A DNA stretch of 64,000 bases from DATHSY01 sp046729855. Its GTDB lineage: Bacteria; Actinomycetota; UBA4738; HRBIN12. The notes under the pieces are model-generated. The model saw nothing but the letters and a program-made list of their open reading frames with translations. It ran no database searches and was not told the origin of the DNA. The DNA lies in contig JBKPHM010000057.1 in NCBI GenBank assembly GCA_046729855.1, forward strand, positions 1 to 64,000, read 5' to 3'. Of the stretch, positions 1 through 8,423 are shown one piece after another; position 1 is the first letter of the stretch; the number at the start of each line of letters is the position of its first letter. The position numbers were made by a program, and so were the translations under genes.

Positions 1-113
<113 letters not shown>

Positions 114-457
114 GCGTCGAACGCACGGATCTGGCGCCGGAGCGTCGGCGTGTAGACGGCGATACCCAGGACGACCGCCACGACGTACAGGCCGATCGCC
201 GTCGCCAGCCAGAACTGGGTCAGGTCGACGTCGCCGACCCAGACCATGACGAGACCCGTGACGAGCAGGAGCCCGTACGCCGGGTTCGCGAACCGATCGT
301 CGAGGACCTTGACCGTCTGCAGCACGTGACCCTCGTGCTCAGGCTCGCGCGCGGCTCGCGAGAGCAGCACGCCGTACGCGGCGTTGAACCCGACCGCCAC
401 GATCGCGAGCAGCACGTGGAAGAACTTGAAGAACAGGTACGTCGTCAGGGCGATCAT
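114..457 (-). CDS. DUF2269-type small integral membrane protein, 3' end cut off
   Basis: The minus strand reads without a stop from ATG 457 to the adapter junction at 114, about 114 codons, beginning MIALTTYLFFKFFHVLLAIV. GAGGAG lies five bases upstream as ribosome binding site. At least three hydrophobic segments alternate with short charged loops (for example AYGVLLSRAAREPEHEG), which is the pattern of the DUF2269 predicted membrane proteins. Family placement is from overall appearance; no enzymatic residue can be named. The C-terminus is missing because the contig ends. Confidence 0.6.
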
Positions 458-500
458 CACCGCTCCTCGTCCGCGTGAATGCCGGATGCTATCGCGGAGG

Positions 501-690
501 TCAGGCGGCGAGCAGGAGCGCAAGCAGCGCCAGCGGCCAGCTGGTCAGCGAGCCGACGGCGATCTCGGAGCGGGTACGCCGCGCAGCAGACCGAGCAGGA
601 TCGCGGCGTCGCGTTCGCCCATCCGCCCGACCAGCTCGTCCCTGCCGACCAGAAACGCGTTCGCAGACGACTCGAGGCGTGCGTCACCGG
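501..690 (-). pseudogene. Possible frameshifted small membrane protein remnant
   Basis: This lies in the 418-base gap between the DUF2269-type gene and the cupin gene. On the minus strand one frame shows strong G/C third-position bias and reads ...ANAFLVGRDELVGRMGERDAAILLGLLRG down to about 576. The bias then jumps to another frame reading TRSEIAVGSLTSWPLALLALLLAA and a TGA at 503-501. The second part ends in a good membrane helix. A single indel near 576 would join the two, and no convincing start codon is visible. This could be a decayed gene, a real gene with an assembly indel, or chance codon bias. Confidence 0.3.
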
Positions 691-740
691 GCGACCGCCC
701 GGTACAGCCCCTCGCATAACCCCTATACAGTCGCCCTGTA
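686..740. promoter_or_regulatory. Two inverted repeats in the gap upstream of the cupin gene
   Basis: ACCGGGCG-AC-CGCCCGGT at 686-703 is a perfect 8-bp hairpin. TACAG-TCGCC-CTGTA at 726-740 is a perfect 5-5-5 dyad inside the locally AT-richest stretch of the gap. The second resembles a repressor operator and could serve the cupin gene or the minus-strand remnant. No regulator gene lies beside it, so its partner is unknown. Confidence 0.3.
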
Positions 741-875
741 CAAGTATGGCCTTGATCTCCTCGCGGTTCAGCGAATCGCTTCACGATGGCTTTTTCGGCG
801 ATGCGGAGCCAACCCGCCGCACCGGCGACGCGTAGGCTCGCCGTTGAGGAGCAAACAGACGGGGGAGGCGGCGGC

Positions 876-1241
876 ATGGAGCTCGAGATCGGGCGGTTCG
901 ACCATCCGACGGAGTCGCGGACGTTCGATCGCGGCAAGCTCGACCTGCTGACGCTCGGCGGCATGACGCTCGGGCGCGCGAGCTACGAACCCGGGTGGCG
1001 GTGGACGGAGCACGTCGGCCCGACGGCAGGCACCGAGCTCTGCGAGATCGAACACGTCGGCGTGGTGCTGGCGGGTCGCGCCGCGGTGAGGATGCGAGAC
1101 GGCACGGAGATCGTGATGGAACCGGGTGATGTGTTCACCGTGCCGCCTGGCCACGACAGCTGGGTCGTGGGCGAGGAACCATACGTCTCGCTCCACCTGC
1201 TCGGCGCCACGCGGTACGCCGCACCGGCCGACGACGAGTGA
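876..1241 (+). CDS. Single-domain cupin protein
   Basis: The product is a 121-residue beta-barrel protein of the small cupin type. ATG 876 is preceded by a GGGGGAGG-type binding site, so an in-frame upstream extension to 786, rich in glycine, is not used here. The two cupin motifs are recognisable as WTEHVGPTAGTELCEIEHVGVVLAG and EPGDVFTVPPGHDSW. The first motif keeps only one clear histidine of the usual HxH, so metal binding is uncertain. Such stand-alone cupins are often sensors or isomerase-like enzymes; nothing here indicates the ligand. It stands alone, convergent with the next gene. Confidence 0.75.
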   Translation: MELEIGRFDHPTESRTFDRGKLDLLTLGGMTLGRASYEPGWRWTEHVGPTAGTELCEIEHVGVVLAGRAAVRMRDGTEIVMEPGDVFTVPPGHDSWVVGEEPYVSLHLLGATRYAAPADDE

Positions 1242-1271
1242 TACACCCGCTTCGGCCATCTCAGCGGCATC

Positions 1272-2066
1272 TCAGAAGGTCTCGACGGGTGGCGGCGGGA
1301 TCGGCGGCTCGGGCGACCGGACGACGCGTGGGATCCGGGCGCGGAGCTCGTCGGAAACCTCGAGCGCCCTGGCCACGTCATCGAGGCTCGCCAGTACCCG
1401 GGGCCGGAACACCATCAGCCGACCGCCGAGGATCTCGAACCCGACACCGGGCAGCTGCTCGAGGAACCATGCCATGAGGCGCTGGTCGAGGAACGCGAGC
1501 GCGAACCGTCGGTCGGATGAGCGGACCTCGAACCGCCGGTTGAAGACGTCCGACTCGGTGAGAATGTCCGGGATCGCCCACGAACGGACCCTCGACGCCA
1601 GCCGCTCCGGAAGAACCGCGAGGTCGGGCCAGTCGCGTGGCGTGTGCGTCAGGACGCACGTGAACCGCTCGTAGTCGTCGCGGGACGGATCCGACGACGA
1701 CGCGTACCAGTAGTCCGCCACCACCACGTCGACCCCTCCGCGCGTGCCCACCGCGGTGTTCTCGATGTCCCGAACGCTCGCAGCCCACTGGAACAGGCCG
1801 AACGGGAGCCGCAGCAGTCCCAGCGGGTCGCCGGGCTCCGGCCGCAACCCGAGCTCACGCGCCTGTCCGTCGAACGACTCGCGTCGAGGAAGGACCCGGT
1901 AGCGGTACCCGAGCCAGCCAAGGACGGCGACGGTCCCGGCGATGGCGACCGTGTAGCGGAGCATGTCTCGGGCCCCTGGGTCGCCCGCCACGAACTGCAG
2001 CAGCGTAAAGACGGCCATCACGCCGACGATCCACCACAGCGCCTTGTTCGCCGACGACGCGCGCAC
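1272..2066 (-). CDS. Hypothetical membrane-anchored protein (DUF3137-like appearance)
   Basis: A 264-residue protein. GTG 2066 is chosen because longer versions run into the divergent gene and become arginine-rich and non-protein-like. Two hydrophobic segments occupy roughly residues 7-27 and 34-55, followed by a soluble cytoplasmic domain. The stretch DVFNRRFEVRSSDRRFALAF and the following LDQRLMAWFLEQLPG resemble the core of DUF3137-type proteins. The C-terminus is proline-rich (EPPIPPPPVETF). The function is unknown. It is divergent from the HTH_42 gene with 68 bases between starts, so the two may share a promoter region. Confidence 0.6.
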   Translation of the reverse strand: MRASSANKALWWIVGVMAVFTLLQFVAGDPGARDMLRYTVAIAGTVAVLGWLGYRYRVLPRRESFDGQARELGLRPEPGDPLGLLRLPFGLFQWAASVRDIENTAVGTRGGVDVVVADYWYASSSDPSRDDYERFTCVLTHTPRDWPDLAVLPERLASRVRSWAIPDILTESDVFNRRFEVRSSDRRFALAFLDQRLMAWFLEQLPGVGFEILGGRLMVFRPRVLASLDDVARALEVSDELRARIPRVVRSPEPPIPPPPVETF

Positions 2067-2134
2067 GACGGCATCCTGCGGCCGATCGCCCGCCCGGGCA
2101 AGGCGCGCGGCGGAATGCGCGGTAGCGTCCGGCG

Positions 2135-3316
2135 GTGCGCACCATCGGCATCGAGGAGCGGCGTCGCCGACTTGCCGCCCGCCACCTGCTCGCATCGCCC
2201 AGCCGAACGGTCGAAGCGGCCGCGGAGGCCGTGGTCGGCTTGCACTCGAGCGATCCCGCCAGCGTCTACGTCTCGGCCTGGGCGCGTGTCCGGTCGTTCG
2301 CACCCGAGGATCTGGAGGCCGCGCTCTACGAGCGTCGCACGCTCGTCCGGATGCTCGGCATGCGCCGGACGATGTTCGTCGTGCCGCGTTCACTCGCAGC
2401 GTCGATGGCCGAGGCGTGCGCGACGACGTACGCGGCTGCCGAACGGCGGCGACTCGTCCAGATGCTCGAGGCGCAGGGGATCGTGGCAGAGGGGGCGGGC
2501 GCGCAGTGGTTGCGCCGGGTCCTCGATCGGACGATGGCGGCCGTCGAATCACGCGGGGAGACGACCGCGCGGGAGCTGACGAAGGACGTCCCCGAGCTCG
2601 GAGCGAAGCTCGCGTTCGGCGAGGGCAAGACCTGGGCCGGCACGATGGGCGTCTCGACCCGCGTCCTGTTCCTGCTGGCGACCGAGGGACGGATCGTCCG
2701 CGCGCGTCCGCTCGGGTCGTGGATCTCGGGGCAGTACCGGTGGGTGGCGACGGAGGCATGGCTCGGGACCGCGCTCGAGGAGGTGGATCGGCGGCACGCC
2801 TGCGCCGAGTTGCTCCGTCGGTACTTGCGCGCCTTCGGTCCCGCGACCCAGATCGACATGCGCTGGTGGACCGGGTGGACGGCCAGGGTGACGTCGCAGG
2901 CGCTGGCGGATGTCGGTGCGGCCGAGGTCCGCTTCGACGACGGCGCCGCCTACATGCTCCCGGACGACGTGAGGGCCGCGACGCGGGCACGTCCGGGGTG
3001 GGTGGCCTTCCTGCCGGGCCTCGATCCCACGGTCATGGGATGGAAGCAGCGCGGCTGGTACCTCGGCGAGCATGAGCGAACGCTGTTCGACCGGGCCGGG
3101 AACGCGGGCCCGACGGTCTGGGCGGACGGCCGGGTCGTGGGCGGCTGGACGCAGAACAAGGCCGGCGACGTCGTGTACGAACTCCTCGAGCGCGTTGACC
3201 GAGCGACGGGGAGATCGATCGAACGGGAGCGCGGGCGACTCCAGCAGTGGCTCGGCGACGTGCGCGTCCGGGCCCGGTTCGGGACGCCGTTCGAGCGGGC
3301 GCTCGCCTCGCGCTGA
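2135..3316 (+). CDS. HTH_42 winged-helix protein of the AlkZ/YcaQ DNA glycosylase superfamily
   Basis: A 393-residue protein with the whole-length pattern of the HTH_42 family (GLHSSDPASVYVSAWARV, RTLVRMLGMRRTMFVVP, WVAFLPGLDPTVMGW, VVGGWTQNK). Characterised members AlkZ and YcaQ excise bulky alkylated bases or unhook DNA crosslinks, using a short catalytic motif near residue 37. Here that position reads H37-S38-S39-D40 rather than the Q-x-Q or Q-x-D of the best-known enzymes, so activity and substrate cannot be assumed. GTG 2135 lies six bases after TAGCGT, which suggests a leaderless transcript. Confidence 0.75.
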   Translation: MRTIGIEERRRRLAARHLLASPSRTVEAAAEAVVGLHSSDPASVYVSAWARVRSFAPEDLEAALYERRTLVRMLGMRRTMFVVPRSLAASMAEACATTYAAAERRRLVQMLEAQGIVAEGAGAQWLRRVLDRTMAAVESRGETTARELTKDVPELGAKLAFGEGKTWAGTMGVSTRVLFLLATEGRIVRARPLGSWISGQYRWVATEAWLGTALEEVDRRHACAELLRRYLRAFGPATQIDMRWWTGWTARVTSQALADVGAAEVRFDDGAAYMLPDDVRAATRARPGWVAFLPGLDPTVMGWKQRGWYLGEHERTLFDRAGNAGPTVWADGRVVGGWTQNKAGDVVYELLERVDRATGRSIERERGRLQQWLGDVRVRARFGTPFERALASR

Positions 3317-3349
3317 GCCCTTACGACACCGCGGACGTACGCTCGTGGG

Positions 3350-4369
3350 ATGGGCCGGATCCGCGGCTCACGGCGGACGAACCTGGCGCTGGCCGCGCTG
3401 CTGCCGGCGGCGCTCGCAACGGGCGCCCTGGCGTTCGGCATCGGGTCCGCCTGGGCGGTCTGGGTGGTCGTCGCCCACGGCGTGATCGGGATCGCCCTCG
3501 TCGCGCTGTCGCCGTGGAAGGTGGAGAGCTCCACGAGAGGTGTTCGTCGGCACGGGGGACGGAGCTGGCCGTCGATCGCGCTCGGCGTGCTGGTCATCGT
3601 CGTGCTGGTGTCGGGCTTCGCGCACTCCACCGGCGTCCTGCGATCGTTCGGCGGCGTCACCGCGATGCAGATCCACGTCGGCGCCGCGCTCGTCACGATC
3701 CCGCTCTTCGTCTGGCACCTGGTCACCAGCCGCGTCCGTCCGCGACGAACGGATCTCTCGAGGCGCACCGTCCTTCGGTCCGGCCTCGTGCTCGGTGCGT
3801 CGGTCGTCGGCTACGGTGCGCTGGAGGTGCTCGGCGGCGTGGCGCCGCTGCCGGGCTCGGGCCGACGGTTCACCGGGTCGTACGAGCGCGGAAGCTTCAA
3901 CGCGGCCGCGATGCCCGTGACGCAGTGGCTCGACGACCGCCCGCCGAACCTCGACGCGCGGGTGTGGCGGCTGGCGGTCCGCGGACCGGCCGGGTCGCGG
4001 ATCTGGACGCTCGAGGAACTCGAGGCGACGGCGCGGCCCGTGCGCGCGACGCTCGATTGCACCGGTGGGTGGTTCTCGGCTCAGGAGTGGGACGGCGTCG
4101 CGCTCAACGAGCTCATGCGAGACGTCGGGACCGGTCGCAGCATCACCGTTCGCTCGACCACCGGCTACTCGCGGCGGTTCCCGTTCGCCGACTCCGATCG
4201 GTTGTTCGTCGCGACGCGCGCAGGTGGGCGGCCGCTCTCGATCGGTCACGGCCGACCGGCCCGACTGCTCGCGCCGGGCCGCCGCGGCTTCTGGTGGGTG
4301 AAGTGGGTGACCGAGATCCGCGTGGGTGACGAGCCATGGTGGTGGCAGCTGCCGTTCCCTGCTACCTGA
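3350..4369 (+). CDS. Molybdopterin-dependent oxidoreductase fused to a haem-b-type membrane domain
   Basis: A 339-residue protein. Residues about 11-126 hold four membrane helices with histidines at 43, 92, 109 and 123, suitable as haem b ligands. Residues about 175-330 are a sulfite-oxidase-fold molybdopterin domain with the cofactor cysteine at 237 (ATLDCTGGWFSAQEW). The fusion suggests electrons pass between the membrane quinone pool and a molybdenum site outside the membrane, as in YedYZ, but in one chain. The substrate is unknown. The molybdate operon at 33.3-36.4 kb would supply the metal. ATG 3350 follows TACGCT by six bases, a likely leaderless start. Confidence 0.8.
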   Translation: MGRIRGSRRTNLALAALLPAALATGALAFGIGSAWAVWVVVAHGVIGIALVALSPWKVESSTRGVRRHGGRSWPSIALGVLVIVVLVSGFAHSTGVLRSFGGVTAMQIHVGAALVTIPLFVWHLVTSRVRPRRTDLSRRTVLRSGLVLGASVVGYGALEVLGGVAPLPGSGRRFTGSYERGSFNAAAMPVTQWLDDRPPNLDARVWRLAVRGPAGSRIWTLEELEATARPVRATLDCTGGWFSAQEWDGVALNELMRDVGTGRSITVRSTTGYSRRFPFADSDRLFVATRAGGRPLSIGHGRPARLLAPGRRGFWWVKWVTEIRVGDEPWWWQLPFPAT

Positions 4370-4436
4370 TGCCTTCAAGCCGTCGGCGGGAACCGCGGCG
4401 GTGACCGCCGGCCGGACCTGTGACACAGTCGGGGCC

Positions 4437-5375
4437 GTGGCGACCGCGGCGAACCACGCATCTCTCCTGAGGCGCCGGGTGGCGGCAGCGACCGCGATCG
4501 CGCTGACGCTGGCTGCGTGCTCGACCGCGCCGACGCCGCGGCCGGCCGATCCGGACGCGATCGTCGTTGGATCGTTCAACTTCGCCGAGAGCGAGCTCGT
4601 CGCCGAGCTCTACGCGCAGGTGCTCCAGGACGCCGGTTTCACGGTCACGCGTGTGCCTCGGATCGGGACCAGGGAGCTGGTCGAGCCGGCCCTCCAACGC
4701 GGGCTGCTCGATCTCGTCCCTGAGTACGCGGGGAGCCTGCTCGATTTCCTATCCGATGGGGAGAAGGCTGCGCACGACATCGATCGCGTGATGGAGCGGC
4801 TCTCGGTAGAGCTCGACGCGCGAGAACTCGTCGCCCTCGAGCCGGCGCGGGCTCAGAACCAGAACGCGCTCGCGCTTTCGCCGGCGCGCGCTCGGCTGGG
4901 GTACGACGCCGTAAGCGACCTTACCGGCGTGGCGTCGGCCTGGACGATCGGCGGCCCGCCCGAATGTCCGCAGCGGCCGTTGTGCTTGCCAGGATTCGAG
5001 TCGGTCTATGGGCTCCGGTTCAAGGAATTCGTTCCCCTCGATACCGCCGGACCGCTCACTTTCGAGGCGCTCCGGACCGGAGCGGTGGACGTCGCGGTCG
5101 TCTTCACGACGGAGGGCAGGCTCGTGAACGACGAGCTCGTTCTGCTCCGTGACGACCTGCATCTCCAGCCCACCGACAACATCACGCCGGTCGTCCGCCG
5201 CGATGTGCTCGACCGGCTCGGCCCAGAGATGGCCGAACGCATCAACGCCGTGTCGGCGGCGCTCACGACCGAAGAGCTACGGATCCTCAACCTGCGGCTG
5301 GCGGAAGGAGCGGGCGTCCACGCGCTGGCGACGAACTGGCTGGCCGACCACGGCCTCATCGCGCCCGTGGGATAG
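4437..5375 (+). CDS. Glycine betaine/choline-type ABC transporter substrate-binding lipoprotein
   Basis: A 312-residue OpuAC/ProX-family binding protein. GTG 4437 is chosen because it puts a classic lipoprotein signal first (LLRRRVAAATAIALTLAAC, lipobox cysteine about residue 27); upstream extensions overlap the previous gene and are not signal-like. The mature part begins IVVGSFNFAESELVAELYAQVLQDAGF, the family's usual N-terminus, and contains LLDLVPEYAGSLLDFL and the C-terminal ALATNWLADHGLI. No permease or ATPase for it lies in the window, so it must pair with a transporter encoded elsewhere. Confidence 0.85.
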   Translation: MATAANHASLLRRRVAAATAIALTLAACSTAPTPRPADPDAIVVGSFNFAESELVAELYAQVLQDAGFTVTRVPRIGTRELVEPALQRGLLDLVPEYAGSLLDFLSDGEKAAHDIDRVMERLSVELDARELVALEPARAQNQNALALSPARARLGYDAVSDLTGVASAWTIGGPPECPQRPLCLPGFESVYGLRFKEFVPLDTAGPLTFEALRTGAVDVAVVFTTEGRLVNDELVLLRDDLHLQPTDNITPVVRRDVLDRLGPEMAERINAVSAALTTEELRILNLRLAEGAGVHALATNWLADHGLIAPVG

Positions 5376-5402
5376 CATCGCGGTCCGGCGAGGGGGGAAC
5401 GC

Positions 5403-7118
5403 GTGGGGAGGACGCGGAAGGCGGCACCGGTCGACGACCCACGGCGCCAGGTGTTGGTGCCACCACCCCCACCTCCGCGGGCAGGAAGTGACCGGCGCCG
5501 TCGCCGTCCATCCGGTGAGCCGCCGCCGCTCGCGCGGCAGCTCGGAGGTACCGGGGTCTTCTGGCTCCTGCTCGCCCTCTACGTCGTGGCGATGCTCATC
5601 GGGGTCGCGCTGTTCAATCCGTTCCAGCGGGTCTTCGAGCGCTGGGACCATGCGGTCCTGGGGTGGATCGTCGCCCTTCGGTCCGGGTGGCTGAACTGGG
5701 TGATGCTCGCGCTCGTTGCGGTCACGTCGCGATGGACGATCCGCATCCTGCGATGGGTAACGATCGCGGCCCTCGTTGCGGTCCGCCGTTGGCGGCACCT
5801 GATCGTGTTCCTCGGCTGCATGCTGTTCCTCGAGATCATCGCGTCCTTTCTCGCCGAAGCGATGGCGCGTCCGCGGCCTCTCGGGATCACCCGGCTCACC
5901 GGCTGGACCGGCTACTCCATGCCGTCGCAACCCCTCGCCGGGCTCGCCGTCACGTTGGTGGGGATGGCGTACTCGCTGGTGGTGCCGGGCCGCCCGCGCT
6001 TCATCGCGAAGGTGGGCATCGCGGTCACGCTCGGCCTCTGCGTGGTCGCCCGCTGCTATGCCGGTGTCGATCATCCGACGAGCGCGGTGTTCGGAGCGAT
6101 CCTCGGGGTCGCGATCGGCATCGCGATCTTCCGGTGGTTCGCGCCCACGGACGTCTTCCCCGTCACGTACCGGCGGGGGAAGGCCGCGCATCTCGACGTC
6201 ACGGGCGCCCGGGGCGTCGCAATCTCACGAGCCGTCCAGGACCAGCTCGGGCTGACGGTCGTCAATGTCAAGCCCGTGGGGCTCGAGGGGTCCGGCGGGT
6301 CGACGCCGCTACGCCTCACGGTCGCGGGCGGCGACAGCAACCCCGACCGGTACGTGTTCGCCAAGCTCTACGCGCAGAGCCATGTCCGGGCCGACCGCTG
6401 GTACAAGCTCGGCCGCACGATCCGGTACGGCGCGCTGGAGGACGAGACCCCTTTTCAGACGGTGCGTCGGTTCGTCGAGTACGAGGACTACACCCTGCGC
6501 CTGATGGACGACCTCGACCTGCCGACGCCGCGCCCATACGGCTTCGTCGAGATCATGCCCGAACGCGAGTACCTGATCGCGATGGAGTTCTTCGACGGCG
6601 CCGTCGAGTTGGGCGAGGCGACGGTCGACGACTCGATCATCGACCAGGGCTTGCGGCTGGTGCGGAAGCTCTGGGATGCCGGGCTCGCCCACCGCGATGT
6701 CAAGCCCGCGAACCTGATGGTGCAGGATGGCTCGCTTCGGCTGATCGACGTCTTCTTCGTGCAGGTCCGTCCGTCGCCGTGGCGGCAGGCCGTGGACCTC
6801 GCGAACATGATGCTGGTCCTGGCGCTCGGCTCGGATCCGGATCGGGTGTACCAGGCGGCCCTCAAGTACTTCACATCGGACGAAATCGCGGAAGCGTTCG
6901 CGGCCACGCGCGGCGTCGCGAGCCCTTCGCAGGTGCGGGCGCAACTGAAGCTCGACGAGCGAGACCTCATCGGCCGGTTCCGTGAGCTCGCGCCCGCGCG
7001 CGAGCCCGTCTCGATCCAGCGGTGGAGCCTGCGTCGGATCGCGCTCACGATCGTCGTCACGATCGCTGCAGCGCTCGCCTTCGCGTTGGTGATGCAGAAC
7101 TGGGCGGTGTTCGCATGA
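5403..7118 (+). CDS. Fusion of a PAP2-like membrane domain with a protein/lipid-kinase-like domain
   Basis: A 571-residue protein from GTG 5403, with an AGGGGGGAA binding site. A charged proline-rich tail (1-48) precedes about six membrane helices (50-245) with PAP2-like motifs: ARPRP at 155-159, MPSQP at 173-177 where PSGH is expected, and RCYAGVDH at 217-224. The usual motif-2 histidine is absent, so phosphatase activity is doubtful. Residues about 285-520 are kinase-like: K321 in FAKLY, HRDVKPAN at 430-437, and D449 in LIDVFF replacing DFG. A last helix lies near 548-565. The next gene overlaps by four bases and a canonical PAP2 follows, suggesting a lipid-phosphate or glycan-lipid role by inference only. 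Confidence 0.75.
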   Translation: MGRTRKAAPVDDPRRQVLVPPPPPPRAGSDRRRRRPSGEPPPLARQLGGTGVFWLLLALYVVAMLIGVALFNPFQRVFERWDHAVLGWIVALRSGWLNWVMLALVAVTSRWTIRILRWVTIAALVAVRRWRHLIVFLGCMLFLEIIASFLAEAMARPRPLGITRLTGWTGYSMPSQPLAGLAVTLVGMAYSLVVPGRPRFIAKVGIAVTLGLCVVARCYAGVDHPTSAVFGAILGVAIGIAIFRWFAPTDVFPVTYRRGKAAHLDVTGARGVAISRAVQDQLGLTVVNVKPVGLEGSGGSTPLRLTVAGGDSNPDRYVFAKLYAQSHVRADRWYKLGRTIRYGALEDETPFQTVRRFVEYEDYTLRLMDDLDLPTPRPYGFVEIMPEREYLIAMEFFDGAVELGEATVDDSIIDQGLRLVRKLWDAGLAHRDVKPANLMVQDGSLRLIDVFFVQVRPSPWRQAVDLANMMLVLALGSDPDRVYQAALKYFTSDEIAEAFAATRGVASPSQVRAQLKLDERDLIGRFRELAPAREPVSIQRWSLRRIALTIVVTIAAALAFALVMQNWAVFA

Positions 7119-7696
7119 CCCCGCGGCGCGTGTGGCGAGGTGCCGCGGTCGCGGCGGTGCTCGTGGCAGCGTCCGCCTGTGCGCCTGGCGTGGCCGGCGT
7201 CGCACCCGCGTGCGCAGGCGGCGACGATCCCTTCTTCGTGCTCGCGGCACAGGCTGTGCCGACGGCGACGCTGCTACCGTGCGTGAACGTCCTGCCGGCC
7301 GGGTGGCGGTTCGAGGGCGTCCTCGTCGAGAGCGGGGAGGCGCGGATGTGGCTCGAGTCCGATCGCGCCGGGATCCGGGCGGTCGAGGCGATCCTCACGC
7401 GGCAGTGCTCGACGAGCGACGCCGTCGAGGTCGACCCGGCACCGGACGAGGCGGGAACGCGGCGGTTCGAGGAGCCGATCTCGTTGACGCCCGCGTACGT
7501 CGCCGACCGGTACTACGTGTTCGAGGGCGGGTGCATCACGTACCGGTACCGGTTCGTGGCCGGCGCGGCGCCGACGCTGGCCCTGGAAGCCGACGAGGCC
7601 CTCTCGTTCACACCTCGCTCGCTGTACGTGGATCGCGTGCGCGAGGAGTTCGACCTCACGCTCTGCGGCGCCGGCGCACCGCTCTGCGAGGGCTGA
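7115..7696 (+). CDS. Secreted lipoprotein of unknown function, coupled to the PAP2/kinase gene
   Basis: A 193-residue protein whose ATG overlaps the preceding stop (ATGA), so it is translationally coupled. The N-terminus MTPRRVWRGAAVAAVLVAASAC is a lipoprotein signal with the cysteine at about residue 22. The mature part has several cysteines (TLLPCVNVLP, LTRQCST, EGGCITY, LTLCGAGAPLC) that could form disulfides outside the cell. I do not recognise the family. Its tight linkage to a membrane kinase-like protein suggests an extracytoplasmic partner or ligand sensor. Confidence 0.65.
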   Translation: MTPRRVWRGAAVAAVLVAASACAPGVAGVAPACAGGDDPFFVLAAQAVPTATLLPCVNVLPAGWRFEGVLVESGEARMWLESDRAGIRAVEAILTRQCSTSDAVEVDPAPDEAGTRRFEEPISLTPAYVADRYYVFEGGCITYRYRFVAGAAPTLALEADEALSFTPRSLYVDRVREEFDLTLCGAGAPLCEG

Positions 7697-7747
7697 CGTT
7701 CGCCCTGTCTCATCGTGGAGCCGGTCGCTCCCCGGTAAGGTTCGGCG

Positions 7748-8380
7748 GTGGCCGCCACGTCCGCCGCCCGCCGTCGCCGCCGCCGGAGACGGATCGACGT
7801 CGTATGGCTCGTCGGGGGCCTCGCCGTGCTGGTCCTGAGCGGGGTGCTGGCGAGCGACGGCCGCGTGGACCCGTGGGAGGCTTCGCTCTTCCACGCGATC
7901 AACGGGCTGCCGCCGTGGCTCGAGCCACCGATGCAGGCGGTCCAGTTCTTGGGCGTCCTCTGGCTCGGCCCGATCGTCGCGGCGATCGCGTTCGCGATGC
8001 ATCGGCGCGTTCTCGCCGCAATGGTCCTTGCCGTCACGGCGCTCAAGCTCATCCTCGAGCGTGTCGTGAAGCTCGTCGTCGAGCGTCAGCGCCCCGCCGT
8101 ATCGACGCCCGACGCGATCGCGCGCGGCGTGCCGGTACGCGGCCTCGCGTTCGTCTCGGGTCACGCCGTCCTCACCGCGGCGGTCGCCGTCGTCGTGTCG
8201 CCGTACCTGCGCGGTGGTTGGAAGGCCGTGCCCTGGGCCGTTCTCGGTCTCGTCTCGTTCGCTCGCATCTACCTGGGCGCCCACAACCCCCTCGACGTCA
8301 TCGGCGGGGCCGGACTGGGTCTCTCGATCGGCGGTGCGTTGAACCTCGCGGTCGGCGTGGAGGACAAACCACCCGACTGA
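7748..8380 (+). CDS. PAP2-family membrane phosphatase
   Basis: A 210-residue protein with about five membrane helices and all three PAP2 signatures: K108-x6-R115-P116 (KLVVERQRP), S137-G138-H139 (FVSGHA), and R173-x5-H179-x3-D183 (ARIYLGAHNPLD). Enzymes of this type remove phosphate from undecaprenyl pyrophosphate, phosphatidic acid or similar lipids on the outer face of the membrane. Unlike the degenerate PAP2-like part of the fusion gene just upstream, this one should be active. GTG 7748 lies six bases after TAAGGT, a likely leaderless start. Confidence 0.85.
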   Translation: MAATSAARRRRRRRRIDVVWLVGGLAVLVLSGVLASDGRVDPWEASLFHAINGLPPWLEPPMQAVQFLGVLWLGPIVAAIAFAMHRRVLAAMVLAVTALKLILERVVKLVVERQRPAVSTPDAIARGVPVRGLAFVSGHAVLTAAVAVVVSPYLRGGWKAVPWAVLGLVSFARIYLGAHNPLDVIGGAGLGLSIGGALNLAVGVEDKPPD

Positions 8381-8423
8381 GATCCGGCCCCGACGTATCC
8401 GCGACAGCCCTAGGCGGTCCCCG

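Noticed and set aside
1272..2990. A 572-residue extension of the minus-strand hypothetical protein
   Set aside because: The extra 300 residues are arginine/proline-rich and antisense to the clearly real HTH_42 gene; GTG 2066 is sufficient.
4437..5375. A nearby permease or ATPase for the glycine-betaine-type binding protein
   Set aside because: None of the neighbouring genes encodes an ABC permease or ATPase; the only ABC system in the window is modABC at 33.7-36.4 kb, whose own binding protein is ModA.
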